Below are positions 43,871 through 55,124 of a stretch of DNA of 64,000 bases, in pieces. Source of the stretch: Opeltia flavorubescens (taxonomy: Eukaryota; Ascomycota; Lecanoromycetes; Teloschistales; Teloschistaceae); NCBI GenBank assembly GCA_000442125.1, contig KE546970.1, positions 1,046,667-1,110,666 on the forward strand. The letters are read 5' to 3'. The notes under the pieces are model-generated. The model was not told the origin of the DNA and searched no databases. It was given only the letters and a program-made list of their open reading frames with translations. Numbering within the stretch: the stretch's first letter is position 1; every line of letters starts with the position of its first letter. The translations under genes and the position numbers were made by a program.

Positions 43871-44716
43871 GATGTCGCTTGATAAGTTTACCCAGTGAGA
43901 TGCAGAATGAAGCCAAGCGTAATTACTGACTAGCGTGCGTATGCGGGGTACTAAACTTAACGCCGAGGCTCTACATGTAATAAATTATAGTTGTCTTCTT
44001 GCGAAAAGCGACAGGCTTTCAACCTCGTGCAATCACTGGACTGCCGAAAATCTATCCAAAGAATTGCACGATCAATCATGACAAGTTAGTTTAGAGCGCC
44101 TGCAGATTCGAAGCAGCCATTTCTAACGTAGTAATTTAGCAGCCTCCGTTTCCGTTCAAAAGCATCAAGATTGCTTTGGTACTGCAAAATCTAATGATAC
44201 AGACGAGTCAGATTGGGTCCAAGAGATCGTCGCTGCTTCTAGTCGGGATACTCGAAAGCAGCCTTGGAAGTCAACGTTTACCAACCCTGTTGATTCGCGC
44301 TTCGATAATGGTCCCGACCTAGTGACGGTTAAGAAAAGTACAGGGTCGCAACCCAATCCATCGTGTCCTTTCAATACCCAAGGAAGTAGTCTTGCTGCCT
44401 GAGAGTATGTACCTGTCTGTCTTTGTAAGGATTCAAAAGCTGTTCTATATTCTATGGTCTATTTCTACTTCAGCTAATGGGTTATAGCCTCCTGGCAGTC
44501 CCCTCTTGACCCCTCGCTTGAGGTGGTATATCAACAAATTCTGCCAAAAAATCAGAAAAGAGGACTTTCTTGCTGCTACTACTTATCTTGTACCTTTGAG
44601 CGTGTGGCGTTCGGACCGAGGCAAAGGATACGATCAAAGCTTCTCAGTTAAATAGTCCATACCTGAAGATTGATAAGTCTTTTTAACTTCCTCTCGTGAC
44701 TTCAAAATACCGAGTC
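43871..44716. other. Intergenic region with one open stretch
   Basis: About 845 bp. A plus-strand frame ending at the TGA at 44400-44402 stays open for roughly 90 codons with an acidic/Ser-rich composition (DESDWVQEIVAASS) but lacks a start and could be a gene remnant or chance. The minus-strand frame at 44165-44374 mirrors it. Otherwise nothing. Confidence 0.35.
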
Positions 44717-45824
44717 ATGCCATCAGGCGACGTCCAAGTAACACTCAGCTTCTTGCAGTGGCAAAAGCTCTATGAATGGGAGAAACCTTTCCAAATTTTC
44801 ATCAACATTCCGGACGATGCTGAAGATCAGCGAGATACCAACCTTGTCTTCAAACAAATACCCATTTCTGTTTATGACATCAGAGGAATTTCCACAGATT
44901 TCTCCCTTGACACGAATGCATTCATATATCGCCGGCATATAACGAAGATTACCGACTTCACCAGTCGAGAGACGGTCGAACAGAAGTACCAACCAGAAAT
45001 AGAGCAGCTACTGAAACATGTAGTTGAAGGAGCTGATCGTATATTCTTCTTTGATTGGAGAGTAAGTGTAGACGTCTGGAAATAAGGCCGTTGTAGCGCC
45101 CTAATTGGCCTTCAGTTACGGAAGAATGCGCCGGAAGTCGAAGGTGCGGTAGTCGATCTGAATGACCTCACGACTTGGTTACGACCGGCTGTGCACGTTC
45201 ACGTGGGTATGATTTGATTCGCACAAAACTATCTTTAAACATTAATTCTGAATTTTGTGAAAGATCAAAGTCCTGCTGCAGCCCTCAAACGGATCCAGCT
45301 TCAGCTCAAAGATGACGCCAAATATCTTCTTAGGGGCAGGGTTCGCATCGTCAAGTAAGTACTCCATCCTTTTCCGCCCTAGATTTCTTACCAGCCGAAT
45401 CACTCTAGTGTATGGAGGCCCCTTATCGACTCTGTCAAAGATTGGCCACTTGCGGTGTGCGATGGCAGCACAGTAAAGCGTGATGATCTCGTTGAAGCCG
45501 ACCATGTTAGACAACATTACACAGGCTCAACCATGTATCTTATGCATAACCAGCAGCAAAGATTCTACTATATGAGTGAACAAAGCAAGAATGATGTACT
45601 TATATTCAAGAACTTTGACTCGAAAAAGGGCGTTGGGGCATCATGTAAGTAAAAGCAACCCCCTTGTCACATCGATTGCACAGACACAATCTCGACGAAC
45701 CATTATTAAGTTTTTTGTAGACGCACCACATGCTTCTTTCCTACACCCGAATTTAGATGTCGACGCGATCCCCCGACGAAGTATCGAAGTTCGGGCCTTT
45801 ATCTTCACCTTTCCGAAGGATTAA
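44717..45824 (+). CDS. AsaB/CmcJ-like hydroxylase-desaturase family protein
   Basis: Five exons (44717-45061, 45116-45206, 45264-45354, 45409-45644, 45721-45824), 288 aa. All four introns are 54-76 bp with phases that agree. Family motifs after splicing: LSFLQWQKLYEWEKPFQIF near the start, FFDWRLRKNAPE, HVHVDQSPAAALKRI (His pair with Asp), VNVWRPL, WPLAVCDGSTV, YYMSEQSKNDVLIFKNFDS, and YAPHASF followed by RRSIEVRAFIF. This pattern belongs to the fungal GA4 desaturase/AsaB/CmcJ-like group, a fold of Fe(II)/2-oxoglutarate-type oxygenases often found in secondary-metabolite clusters. HVHVD and the late His/Arg fit a facial metal site and 2-oxoglutarate anchor, by inference. No backbone synthase gene lies in the window, so substrate is unknown. 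The true start is ATG 44717; the frame extends upstream only with GTG. Confidence 0.85.
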
Positions 45825-46504
45825 TGATACATTGAAGGTCGCTGAGCCGAACGGCTTCCACAATACTTTGAGAATGGTTCTTCTGAAGGATGGGCGACTA
45901 TAGGATACCACTTATGCGCTTATTTCACGTCTTTTCTGTTAAAATAACTATATCCTAAGTGGACGTAAATGTTACGAACCTACCATCGTAAAGAGACGGA
46001 TTAGCTGAGAAGGTTGATTCAGCTAGGACCCTACAGCAGCCGGAACGCTGCAGGAAGTAATGTGAAATCACATGAAGCTGGAGGTCTGGTTTCAGGCAGA
46101 TACAACAACGTGACTCGTGGGTGTTGACCTAATGATATCCTGGGCGATGTGAAGGACGGCAGGGAAACGAAAGACTCAGCAAACCATTCGAGTTACGAGG
46201 GTTCTAGTACGTACTATGATGGTAGTTCAGATCCTAAATAATGAACCTATGATGTAAAAGCTATTATGTACCATTATTCTCATCACAAAGTTGATTGTGC
46301 CAGAGCATATATGCCCTGGAAGTGCCCTACAAGCAATGTGCCCTGGGTCGTTCCCATCAGTCCGACTCCACCTGCAACTTGAATGCCCCAATGGGGTTTA
46401 GTGCATCGGCTTGGTCGGTGTAAACAATTCACGTTTGGGCATTCAGAGCTTGATTTGGAGACCACGTTTCTTCATGATACTGCTCCAGCGCGGTAGCTTC
46501 AGCT
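45825..46504. other. Intergenic region, no gene seen
   Basis: About 680 bp, AT-rich, between two plus-strand genes; contains the promoter of the palmitoyltransferase gene. Short frames only. Confidence 0.5.
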
Positions 46505-47838
46505 ATGGACTCGATCAAGAAAATCATTATTGTTATTCTCATTTTCTCTTTCTTTGTATTCGTTGTTTTGTTCGGCCAGGTGCCAGCATTTCGGTTAGCA
46601 GTGCTTGCATCTTCATACCTTCGGTACTGACAAGCTCACAGGAGAGGTCCGATCGGTGCTCTCAGTAGATTTATTCGAATTAAGCTTCCGAGCTTGCTTG
46701 TACTGATTGACGACTACTGCGCTGGTGGCCGCTTGTTTTCGTACTTAAGCACATCATTCGATTATCTGATGAACAGGAATCATCCATTGGTTCTGGTCAG
46801 TCACTTAATCTAAAAAGAGGACTCAGGTAGGCCTAAGAACTTTAGGCATTCTATTTGATCCTCCTCGTGGCATCCGAAATTCTCTTCCTGACGTCCACCT
46901 TCTCCGATCTCTCAACCGGTCACCAGGTCACTGCCGTATGCCTTAGCTTGTCTCCCATCTTTTTCACATACAGGGCCGTCACATCCACTTCGTCCACCAT
47001 CACAAAGGAGAATCATGACCAGCAAATGCGTTTTTACCCGTACGATCACATTTTGTTCAGACCCGGACAAGTATGTCGTACCTGCAATTTCTTCAAACCA
47101 GCAAGGAGCAAACACTGTAGTGTGTGCAATGTTTGTGTTGCTAAACATGATCACCACTGTATTTGGATCATGAATTGCGTTGGGAAAGACAATATCTCCT
47201 ATTTTCTTTGTATGCTTTTGAGTCTAGCCTTGTTGCTCACTTACGGCGCGTATCTGGCATATGCAATTCTCAGCCATGAATTACAAGAAGATGCTACCAG
47301 TCATTCGAGAGAGGGAATCAAAAATCAGCACTGGAGCAGCGGATTGACGTGGTCACAGTATGCAAGTATGTGGAGTTGGGCTCTCGGAATAGATTTTCGG
47401 ATCGGCGGAGTCGGGCTTCTAGCGTTGCTCACTGCACCCATAGCATGGACAATGTTCTTATACCACTTTTACCTCATCTGGGCTGGCACGACGACCAACG
47501 AGAGCTCAAAGTGGTCGGAATGGAGAGAACTCATCGAAAGGGGGCTAGTATTTAGATGGATTGGAAACACTGACGGCATTCCCAACGCTCAAGCGGATCC
47601 CATTATGGAGCCTTACGTTAAATGGCCAATATCTAGCGACCAACATCTTTTTTGGAGCGAAGATGGCCAACGTCCTGATGAAAGGTCGGGCCCAAACAGG
47701 ATATCCGCAGATTTCAGCAATCTTGGAACAGATCCCGAAATGTCTTCTTGGAAGCCTGTGTATGGCCTATATGAGATTGAGAATTTGTATGATTTAGGCT
47801 TCTGGGATAATTTGAAGGACGCTTTCGGATATGTATAG
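46505..47838 (+). CDS. SWF1: DHHC palmitoyltransferase, SWF1 type
   Basis: Exons 46505-46593, 46642-46795 and 46846-47838; 411 aa. The 48- and 50-bp introns restore [14 protein letters not shown] and [13 protein letters not shown]. The order is: TM1 at residues ~5-25 ([17 protein letters not shown]), TM2 ~82-100, TM3 ~110-125, the cysteine-rich DHHC domain, then TM4-TM5 ([22 protein letters not shown] and [21 protein letters not shown]). The domain reads [31 protein letters not shown], with the catalytic DHHC at about 183-186. The KPARSKHC spacing and N-terminal region match Swf1, which in yeast S-acylates transmembrane SNAREs and other proteins with juxtamembrane cysteines at the ER. The usual DHHC C-terminal TTxE is seen as GTTTNES. 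Tandem with the next gene (213 bp). Confidence 0.9.
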
Positions 47839-48051
47839 AATTTTAAGAGATTTTACTTCATTGATATGTATCGAGGTAACAGTATTGGTGTAAATGACAA
47901 AAGTGTTGATACACAGGATTGTTGATAGCTTCAGTGTTGATGATGCAAAATTGCCTAGTCCAATTGCAGTCAATGTGATATTGTTACGTCGAAACGCTTG
48001 GTATAGATTGCAAATGCACTGTCACTTTGGAACAATAGCATATCTCAAACC

Positions 48052-48639
48052 ATGGCACATGTTGTGCCTACAGAGGAGGAATTGCATGCATGGTCATCTT
48101 TAATCCCGGCGCCACCCATACCTCCACGCGCGGCAAACAGACCAATTACGAGCGCCACTCTGGTAGCCGGGGGCCTAACGGCGTTACCCCACGTCAATCC
48201 TAGTGATGTCGACCAGGCTAGAAGTCGTCTTGGCCTCACCGCTTTGAACGAGGCCGAAATAGAGTATTACACATCGAGGGCGGAGGACATTGACCTTTGG
48301 TCTGCTTGGAAAGCACGCTTGCAACAAGAATTGGATATAACCCGAGTCTTTTGCCAGAATCCGTCGATTCCAATAGCCGCAATCGAGGAAATTCTCAACA
48401 ACTACGGCTCGGGACCTTGGCAAAGGGTTCCCGAGCAGGACTCTACAGAATTCGATCCAACATCTCGTCTTCCGATATCAGAGGCTATCACTGTGCAGCG
48501 AATACGGAGCCGAAGGTGGTCTCCGGATCTGCGCATGAACTTGCATACTCATAGTCAATATCGCGATGCCTCAGTCCGATCAGCAGCCAGAGATAGATCT
48601 ACCCGGCAAGGAGGGGAAGGCAAGCGAGCCGGCCAGTAA
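48052..48639 (+). CDS. Small unrecognised ORF overlapping the ataxin-10 gene
   Basis: A 195-codon frame with a good ATG at 48052, beginning MAHVVPTEEELHAWSSLIPAP. It is acidic to neutral with helical stretches (ADQARSRL-type, YYTSRAEDIDLWSAWKARLQQELD). The first ~165 residues have real coding character. The last ~25 lie in a different frame over the start of the next gene (overlap 48566-48639). It may be an independent small protein, or 5' coding sequence of the ataxin-10 gene joined by a short intron near 48500-48570 that I could not fix. I recognise no family. Confidence 0.5.
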   Translation: MAHVVPTEEELHAWSSLIPAPPIPPRAANRPITSATLVAGGLTALPHVNPSDVDQARSRLGLTALNEAEIEYYTSRAEDIDLWSAWKARLQQELDITRVFCQNPSIPIAAIEEILNNYGSGPWQRVPEQDSTEFDPTSRLPISEAITVQRIRSRRWSPDLRMNLHTHSQYRDASVRSAARDRSTRQGGEGKRAGQ

Positions 48640-51454
48640 AGCTGATCAGCCTGTTCCGGTCGAGGAGGTAGGCTTGAAGGTAATCATATGGGTTGCCCAA
48701 GGCATGTTCATGGACAGAAACACCTACCCCGATAGTACGTACGACCATGCCTTCAAGACTGCGAAGAAGATTCTCAAGGCGTCGGCGCGATATGATAATA
48801 AAACAACAAGACAATTACTCGCTGAGAATTACGATATCTGGACCGCGTATGACGAGCTCTTGATTGTCGCTCTTCCTTCGCTCGAATCACGATCATTTGC
48901 CTCGGAAGACCCGAATGCTTCCTCAGCAGCCATCATTGCAACCAACTATTCTGTTCTGATGAAGGATCTTGAGAGAATAAATGATCTTTTGTTGATTGCA
49001 CGAAATATTCTCGCCACAACGACCTTAGCCCAGGATATCGCAGGAGATAGCGGCATCGTCCAGATGGTTGTCAAGCTCATCGAAGTGTGTGTGCGAGTCA
49101 CAGCACGTGGTTATGATGGCGAAGCCGGTGCCCGAATTAACGAAGCGCAATGGCGTAATATCATTGATGCATATAAGAAGCTCTTGATAACGAGTCTCCA
49201 ATTTCTACACAACGCTGTACAACGCAATGAGAAGCGGAAACTTCTCCTCTGGCTAGACCTTTTTGCGAACTCCCGATCCTCCGATCAGTATTACTCGAGC
49301 GACGATCCGTCTCGCAAGGATGGACTTGCTGCTCCTGAAATCCTTCAAGACACTAGTCTGTTGAACGCTAGCCCCAGTCAAGCTCGACAAGAAGCAGAAT
49401 TCGCTGGTGATATTCTAGTCTCTAATGCAATCCAGCTAGTACAGAAGGCAAGGAAAGCTGGCACTAACGAAACACGCGAGATGCATCCAGACGAAGCAGC
49501 TCGATTGACGTCTCAAGTAATGGATACGGTCGAAGGAATGGTCAGCATGACTTTGGAGCAGAACAAACGTGATGCTGTACTTAGCGGGACAACTTCAAAG
49601 AACGGTGATTCAGGCCCAACCACGTTCTACGATCCAGCTACTACTCCAAGCCTAGCTCAGTCATGGTGTGGCCTTCCAGAGCTTGCATTGAATGCCGATC
49701 TTCGCGGTAATGGCGCCATCAAGCCTGAGGATACCAAGTGCTTGCGCACACCTCAGTCAGCCGCAGTGGTGCTACAACAGGCAAAAGATCAATTGATGGC
49801 TCGACTTCGAGATGATCCAGAGGAAGATAGCGAACAGCGCCCAACTACCGCGACTACAGGCAACGGGGACGAAGGGGGATCTGACGTCGCGGCAGAAAGT
49901 ATCGATAATAATGATGACGATGATGACGATTACCGGACCAACGATCAAGAACGTGGTCTTCTTACTGACGTCCCTCTTGTCCTTGGACCACAGGAGATAG
50001 AGGCATTACCCATGATAATCCAAGGTGGCATTGTGCCCAGTCTTGCGACAAAGGACAAAGATGGAAGAAGTAATACGGACATGCAGAGCGTCAGATGCAA
50101 TATTCTGTTGGCGCAAGAAGCTGGCCGTAATCTCCTTCGAGAACTGCTGATCTTCATCGCAGCGTGGGATCTACCGGAGGAGGAGCTTTATTTCAAACTA
50201 ATGATACAGATCATGGAAGCTATCTTGGCCAATGGCCTGATGCCGTTTGCTTACCAGGCCTTCGGCGAAGTGAAAGATATTGTTTCTCCAGCTCAGTCGA
50301 TGGTCATCAAGATCCTGACCCAAATATTCCGCACCAAACAAGGCATTGTATCCATGGCGAATCGAGGGACAGTACCAAATAATTCACAGCGACGAGAACC
50401 TCCCACCCGCGTTGATCTTCTCGTCATTCGCTATATCTTCACAGTCTTCCGCCAGTGTATCATACCAGAGACATGCGCCCTCATATATCTCCAGGGTCAG
50501 ATTCGCGCTGGTCACTGCCTCCCGGAAGATTTTCCTCTCAACTTATGGGACATGGAACGTGTTTATGAAGGAGTCTATCAATTCCTCGAATTCTTCGCCG
50601 TACTTACTGAGAGCGAAGACTGGAAAGGGCTCCTCGTGAACTGGGAGATCGTTTCTGAACTTGTCACCCTGCTCCGGGAACTTGATGCCAGTATACCGAA
50701 ATCTCCCCTTGGTCCCATGCCTTCGGCCGCTGCTGCTACAGAAGCACTGGGCTCGGCGTCATCAGCGATGCAAGAACCACAAACTAATAATGAATCCTCC
50801 AATTCCTCCTCAGCGCCTGTGGCTCCTGTCGCGGTCGAACGCCCTTACGACTCTTTACCAATTGATGGCCCTCTCGCGACTACGAACAATGGCACCGGCT
50901 CCATTCCCACCGCAGCTACAACTTCCTACCAGCAATCAGAACCGGCCTCGCCTTGCCAGAGCCAGGGCATCGACTCGCAAGACCCTAGTGATTTCGAATG
51001 GCGTAACCTCAAGAAGCTTGTCGTTCTTGTCCTCAGCTCTCTAGTCTGGAAGTCGCCTACGGTCCAGAACCAGATCCGCGCGTACGGTGGAGTAGAGATG
51101 ATCCTTGCGTGCTGTAATTTCGACGCCAATAATCCGTATATTAGGGAGCATGCAATCATGTGCCTGAGATTTCTGCTGGAGGGAAACATGGATAATCAGA
51201 ACATTGTGGAGCATCTGAAACCAAGAGGGGCGATGGAGAATACCACTCATGCTGGAGACGGTAGGGTTCGTGAAAGAGGAAGAGTTGTAGGAAGTAGCGG
51301 TCGCAGCGGTGAGGAGATGACTGCCAGTTTCGGTGAGCAAGGTGCGAGGATTTTGGCAGCACAGGCCGCTCCAAGGATGGAAGTGAAGGATGTGCTGCAG
51401 GCGTTCGGGCAGGATTTGGAGAAGGTGGAAGAAATGCTCTTGAAGAAAAGATAG
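48566..51454 (+). CDS. Ataxin-10 domain protein (CTR86-like)
   Basis: One open frame, 962 aa. Mostly helical, ARM-like sequence without a signal peptide or membrane span. The C-terminal ataxin-10 domain lies at about residues 810-900: WRNLKKLVVLVLSSLVWKSP, VQNQIRAYGGVEMILACCNFD, NPYIREHAIMCLRFLLEGN. It is the signature of the ATXN10/yeast Ctr86 family, cytoplasmic proteins with roles in cytokinesis and signalling that remain poorly defined. A low-complexity Asp run (about residues 452-458) and a Ser/Ala-rich linker (about 710-800) interrupt the helices. The last ~60 residues end in a UBA-like helix pair (VLQAFGQDLEKVEEML). An unlocated 5' exon could extend the gene into the small ORF upstream. 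Confidence 0.8.
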   Translation: MPQSDQQPEIDLPGKEGKASEPASKADQPVPVEEVGLKVIIWVAQGMFMDRNTYPDSTYDHAFKTAKKILKASARYDNKTTRQLLAENYDIWTAYDELLIVALPSLESRSFASEDPNASSAAIIATNYSVLMKDLERINDLLLIARNILATTTLAQDIAGDSGIVQMVVKLIEVCVRVTARGYDGEAGARINEAQWRNIIDAYKKLLITSLQFLHNAVQRNEKRKLLLWLDLFANSRSSDQYYSSDDPSRKDGLAAPEILQDTSLLNASPSQARQEAEFAGDILVSNAIQLVQKARKAGTNETREMHPDEAARLTSQVMDTVEGMVSMTLEQNKRDAVLSGTTSKNGDSGPTTFYDPATTPSLAQSWCGLPELALNADLRGNGAIKPEDTKCLRTPQSAAVVLQQAKDQLMARLRDDPEEDSEQRPTTATTGNGDEGGSDVAAESIDNNDDDDDDYRTNDQERGLLTDVPLVLGPQEIEALPMIIQGGIVPSLATKDKDGRSNTDMQSVRCNILLAQEAGRNLLRELLIFIAAWDLPEEELYFKLMIQIMEAILANGLMPFAYQAFGEVKDIVSPAQSMVIKILTQIFRTKQGIVSMANRGTVPNNSQRREPPTRVDLLVIRYIFTVFRQCIIPETCALIYLQGQIRAGHCLPEDFPLNLWDMERVYEGVYQFLEFFAVLTESEDWKGLLVNWEIVSELVTLLRELDASIPKSPLGPMPSAAAATEALGSASSAMQEPQTNNESSNSSSAPVAPVAVERPYDSLPIDGPLATTNNGTGSIPTAATTSYQQSEPASPCQSQGIDSQDPSDFEWRNLKKLVVLVLSSLVWKSPTVQNQIRAYGGVEMILACCNFDANNPYIREHAIMCLRFLLEGNMDNQNIVEHLKPRGAMENTTHAGDGRVRERGRVVGSSGRSGEEMTASFGEQGARILAAQAAPRMEVKDVLQAFGQDLEKVEEMLLKKR

Positions 51455-51905
51455 CGATGGGGCTCATGATTTTGAAGAGGTGGATTTGGAACGTAATGAT
51501 GAGTTGATGAGGACTTTTGGTGTATTTGAAAAGGTATGTGCATAGCGATGGTGATATGGGTCTTAACAAAGTGCTTGTGGACCCTCGGATGGCCATGATA
51601 GACATTTGCATGTAGCGATGGCGATTTGTGGAAATGGTTTGAACAAAAATTGTTATGTTGATGGAATTAGAATACGTTTCCAATTCAGTTTCATTGATGT
51701 ATATGCCACTTTTCCTGGAACAGATAGATTTTTTGAAGTGGTCCACATGTTCCGTTGAACGCATGTCTCCAGAATATATGCAACCAAAAACATGCTCGAG
51801 ATTCGGGCTGTGAAGACTTTGCGATGCTTGTATTAATCCTCTGATATACTCCTAATTTTTCCTACTAAAAATGAGATGTCGCTAGATTCCGCCAATTAGA
51901 GCGCC
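51455..51905. other. Convergent intergenic region
   Basis: 450 bp between the ataxin-10 gene (+) and the MARVEL-like gene (-). AT-rich. A minus-strand frame (51156-51764) runs through it but overlaps the ataxin-10 exon and has no family look. Confidence 0.5.
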
Positions 51906-52739
51906 CTAATATCTCCCATGCGCTGGATCATATCTGGTCTGCTCCGTCGGTGCGCTGTACCCGAAATGCTGAACCTCAATCGACTCCTGCACCCTGTACG
52001 CTCTCTGGTCACCCAAATCGCCGGTGTCATCTGCGCGCTGAGAGCTATAAGGTTCGTATTGAGGCATTGGTGAGGATACTATAGGGACGGAGCGTTTGCT
52101 ATCGGGTTCATGCATCTGGTTGTATTTGCCCAGTTGGGTGGTCTTGCTCTGGGTACGAAGGTCGAGGAGAAGGGCGAGGAGGGTTGTTATTCTGTTGAAG
52201 GTTGGATTAGTACACCATGCAAAGTTCGTCGGAGTGAAGGGTGTTCATACAGCCCGGTGACAGTGAAAGCGGTGCAAGCTTTGTATAGCCTGCAAACCAT
52301 GATTCCGGCCTCGGTCTTCCAGTTCTCAATGAGACAGCGATGACCGAGCGTCCAGCCCGTGTTCCAGGTCAGGAAGCTGAGGCCGAGAATCCAGAGTATG
52401 GATAGAGTCGCATTGTTGGTGAGGTTGTACTTGGGTGGGAGCGTCCGGAAATGGTAGAGGGCGCCACTAACGATAAGGGCGAGGGTGGTGAGGACAGAGG
52501 CGGTGAGAAGCTAAAAGGAGCAGTGAGCAAATGACCGTTCTGAAGACTTCCAAGAAAGAGCGATTCCATACGAAGATGAACGTCCATGGAAGTTTGTAGT
52601 GCTCGAGAAGGAGGAAGTGCACGAAATAGGAGACAACGGCGGAGACGATGAGCGCGGATATCAACTGGCCGAAGCGGAGCAGGTGGAAGGGAAGAGCGCT
52701 GTACGGAGAAGGGTTGCGGATGATTCTTGAAGCCACCAT
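51906..52739 (-). CDS. MARVEL-like four-helix membrane protein
   Basis: Exons 52572-52739, 52251-52510 and 51906-52191; 237 aa. Introns of 61 and 59 bp (GTATGG, GTATGA donors). Four hydrophobic helices: LLRFGQLISALIVSAVVSYFV (~21-41), TFIFLLTASVLTTLALIVSG (~53-74), LSILWILGLSFLTWNTGWTL (~91-110), and CRLYKACTAFTVTGLITTLLALLLDL (~127-152). A polar ~85-residue tail follows, ending GYSAPTEQTRYDPAHGRY. Short loops, an N-terminal helix opening with arginines, and a cysteine/aromatic-rich fourth helix fit the MARVEL family, found at plasma-membrane domains and in vesicle traffic (Nce102-like proteins are examples). Assignment rests on topology and local pattern; another four-TM family is possible. 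Tail Tyr/Ser residues look like phosphorylation targets. Divergent from the flavoprotein gene at 53224. Confidence 0.78.
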
Positions 52740-53223
52740 CTTGCGAGAGACGGGGACTCAATTAAGAACCGGTGAAAATGCCTGGGAACATACAAAGATA
52801 GATAGAACGGAAAAACAAGACAGGGCGCTTTCAATCTGAATTGTTAGGAGAGCTGCTTGAGTTTCATCTGCGCGCGAATCTGGAACGCATCTAGTCTATC
52901 CAATCATGAAGGAAGAATTTTTGGCGCCCAATTCGATGCTATGCTAGTATGGATGTAGTTTAGTCTATCAGCCTTTAGCTCTTGTGGCACCGAGCTTACA
53001 CTCTCTGAATCCTTCCCCCTCGTTCGGGAAGATCATATAGGTGTAGCCACTGTCAAGTGAATCCTACGTGCAATGCTTTCGCAGATCAGGATGCTGATAG
53101 GCTTACCCTAAACGACGAAAAAGAAAACGAATATTAGCTTTGTAATCGATCTGCCGATATAAGATGTCCGTGGCTGGACAATGCTGAACGGCAAGTTTGT
53201 CTTTGAAAGAACCTTGATGTGCA
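52740..53223. promoter_or_regulatory. Divergent promoter region
   Basis: 484 bp between the MARVEL-like gene (-) and the flavin-oxidoreductase gene (+). One CCAAT box at 52900-52904 (plus strand). No other features. Confidence 0.4.
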
Positions 53224-55124
53224 ATGGCATTGCTTTCCTCGAATAGTATTCCCTGGCATGAAGGCGAGGACTTGATGCACAGTAAATTACATGTGCCACA
53301 CCAGGAAAATCCAACGTCCCCTTTCCTCACTCCCCACGCAGCGCGGATGCTAACGAACGCTCCTTTGCTCGCACTGGGTACTCTGGATGACGCTGGTCGG
53401 CCGTGGACGACTCTACTTGGTGGTGAGGCTGGGTTTGCACGGCCATTGGACCAATCAATCATCGGCATCCGTACCCTGGTTGACTCCATCTACGATCCCG
53501 TCATCCACTCGTTGCTTCCTAGCAATGACGGCGGCAACTCCATGGAGCAAGGAGCAAGATCACGTGCTTTTTCTGCCCTGAGCATTGATCTTGCAACAAG
53601 GTCGAGAGTCAAGCTGGCAGGGCAGATGGTAGCAGGTGCTCTGGAGGAGCTTGATGGCAACGACAGCAAAGGCGAGAATGCCAAAGCAATAGAAGCGCAG
53701 ATGGCATTCAAGGTCGACCGAAGCTTAGGTACGAACTATCCCATGACTGCTAATTCGATCTGAGGAAAGCAGGGAACTGTCCTAAATATCTTAATAAAAA
53801 GCAGATAATTCCGACCATACCTGACCCAGCCATACTGTCTGATACGTTGCCCCTTCCGCCGGAAGCAACTGCACTCTTGGAAAGCGCCGACTTATTCTTC
53901 ATCACCAGCTCTTATGGCGAAACAAGCATGGGAACCAACAATCGCGGTGGATCGCCAGGCTTTGTCAGAATATTGCAGAACGATCGCTCTGGCACCATTC
54001 TCACCTACCCCGAGTACTCGGGCAATCGTCTTTATCAGACATTGGGAAACCTCGAGATGAATCCAAAAGCTGGTATTGTCGTTCCAGATTTCTCTAGTGG
54101 TACAGTATTGTACATAACTGGCAATACTGAGATAGTCATTGGGAAAGAAGTTGCAGGATTACTTCCTCGTTCCAATCTCGCGGTGAAAGTGCATGTTCAA
54201 GAAGCTCGCCTCGTACGCAACAGCCTCTCATTCAAAGGTCAACCAGGCGAACCATCGCCATACAACCCGCCGGTACGATTGCTCGTGTCTGAGACCGAGC
54301 GTGCAGGGGCGGACGCTCAGACTGTGAAAGATCGCATGTCATGTGCACGACTCATCGACAAACAAATGCTGACGACTTCGATTGGACGCTTTCGATTCCA
54401 AGTCAGCGACCCTGAAATTGCAGGACAGTGGAAACCTGGGCAGTATGTGGCATTAGCTTTTGAGGACGAGTTAGGGGCCGGCTATAGTCACATGCGGGAT
54501 GACGATCCGTTGAGCCTGAACGATGACCTTACACGTACCTTCACTGTATCATCGTCAGTGCGTGGAAAATTACCCAAGGATGAATTCGAAATTACTATTC
54601 GCAACGTTGGCAAAGTAACAAATTTCCTTTTCCGTCAGAATATCAGAGCCGGACTTGAGATACCACTCAAGGGTTTCGCTGGTACATTCGTGATTGAACA
54701 GCGCGATGGCGAGACGATTGTCCCAGTCATCGCTGGTGGGATCGGAATCACCCCTTTACTCGCCCAAATACCGGACCTCGATCTTCAACGCATCAAATTG
54801 TTCTGGTCACTCAACGTTAAGGACATTGGACTAGCCGTTGATACTTTTGAACGACACCCCCAACTTGGAGGCTCCACTCTGCTTTACGTCTCGGGTGCAG
54901 CTGACACAGCAGTTCGTGGGCAAGAGGTTCAAACAAGGCCAAGATTGGGGGCGCTGGAGCAGTATGGCGCCCAAACCCTTCCACGGCGCATCCTGGCCTG
55001 CGACATTCAGGGGCAACAAGACCTGTCAGCCACCTGGTACATTTGCGCTGGCAAGATCTTACGTCAAGATCTTCTCTCTTGGCTCTCTGGCAAGCACGTT
55101 GTCTTCGAGGATTTTAATTATTAA
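53224..55124 (+). CDS. PNPOx-like / ferredoxin-reductase fusion oxidoreductase
   Basis: Exons 53224-53728 and 53773-55124; 618 aa. The 44-bp intron (donor GTACGA, branch GCTAAT, acceptor GCAG) restores the strongly conserved SLGNCPKYLNKKQI. Residues ~30-255 are a split-barrel FMN-binding domain of the pyridoxamine-phosphate-oxidase-like superfamily: PLLALGTLDDAGRPWTTLLGG, FFITSSYGETSMGTNNRGG, PGFVRIL. Residues ~345-600 form a ferredoxin-reductase-like FAD/NAD(P)H module: WKPGQYVALAF, RTFTVSSS (flavin-binding RxYS-like), VIAGGIGITPLLAQI (nucleotide-binding), and the terminal ACG-like WYICAGK...FEDFNY. There is no 2Fe-2S domain. Such fusions are common in ascomycetes and resemble electron-transfer modules paired with an FMN site; the substrate is unknown. 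The start IPWHEGEDLM region is family-like. Confidence 0.87.
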
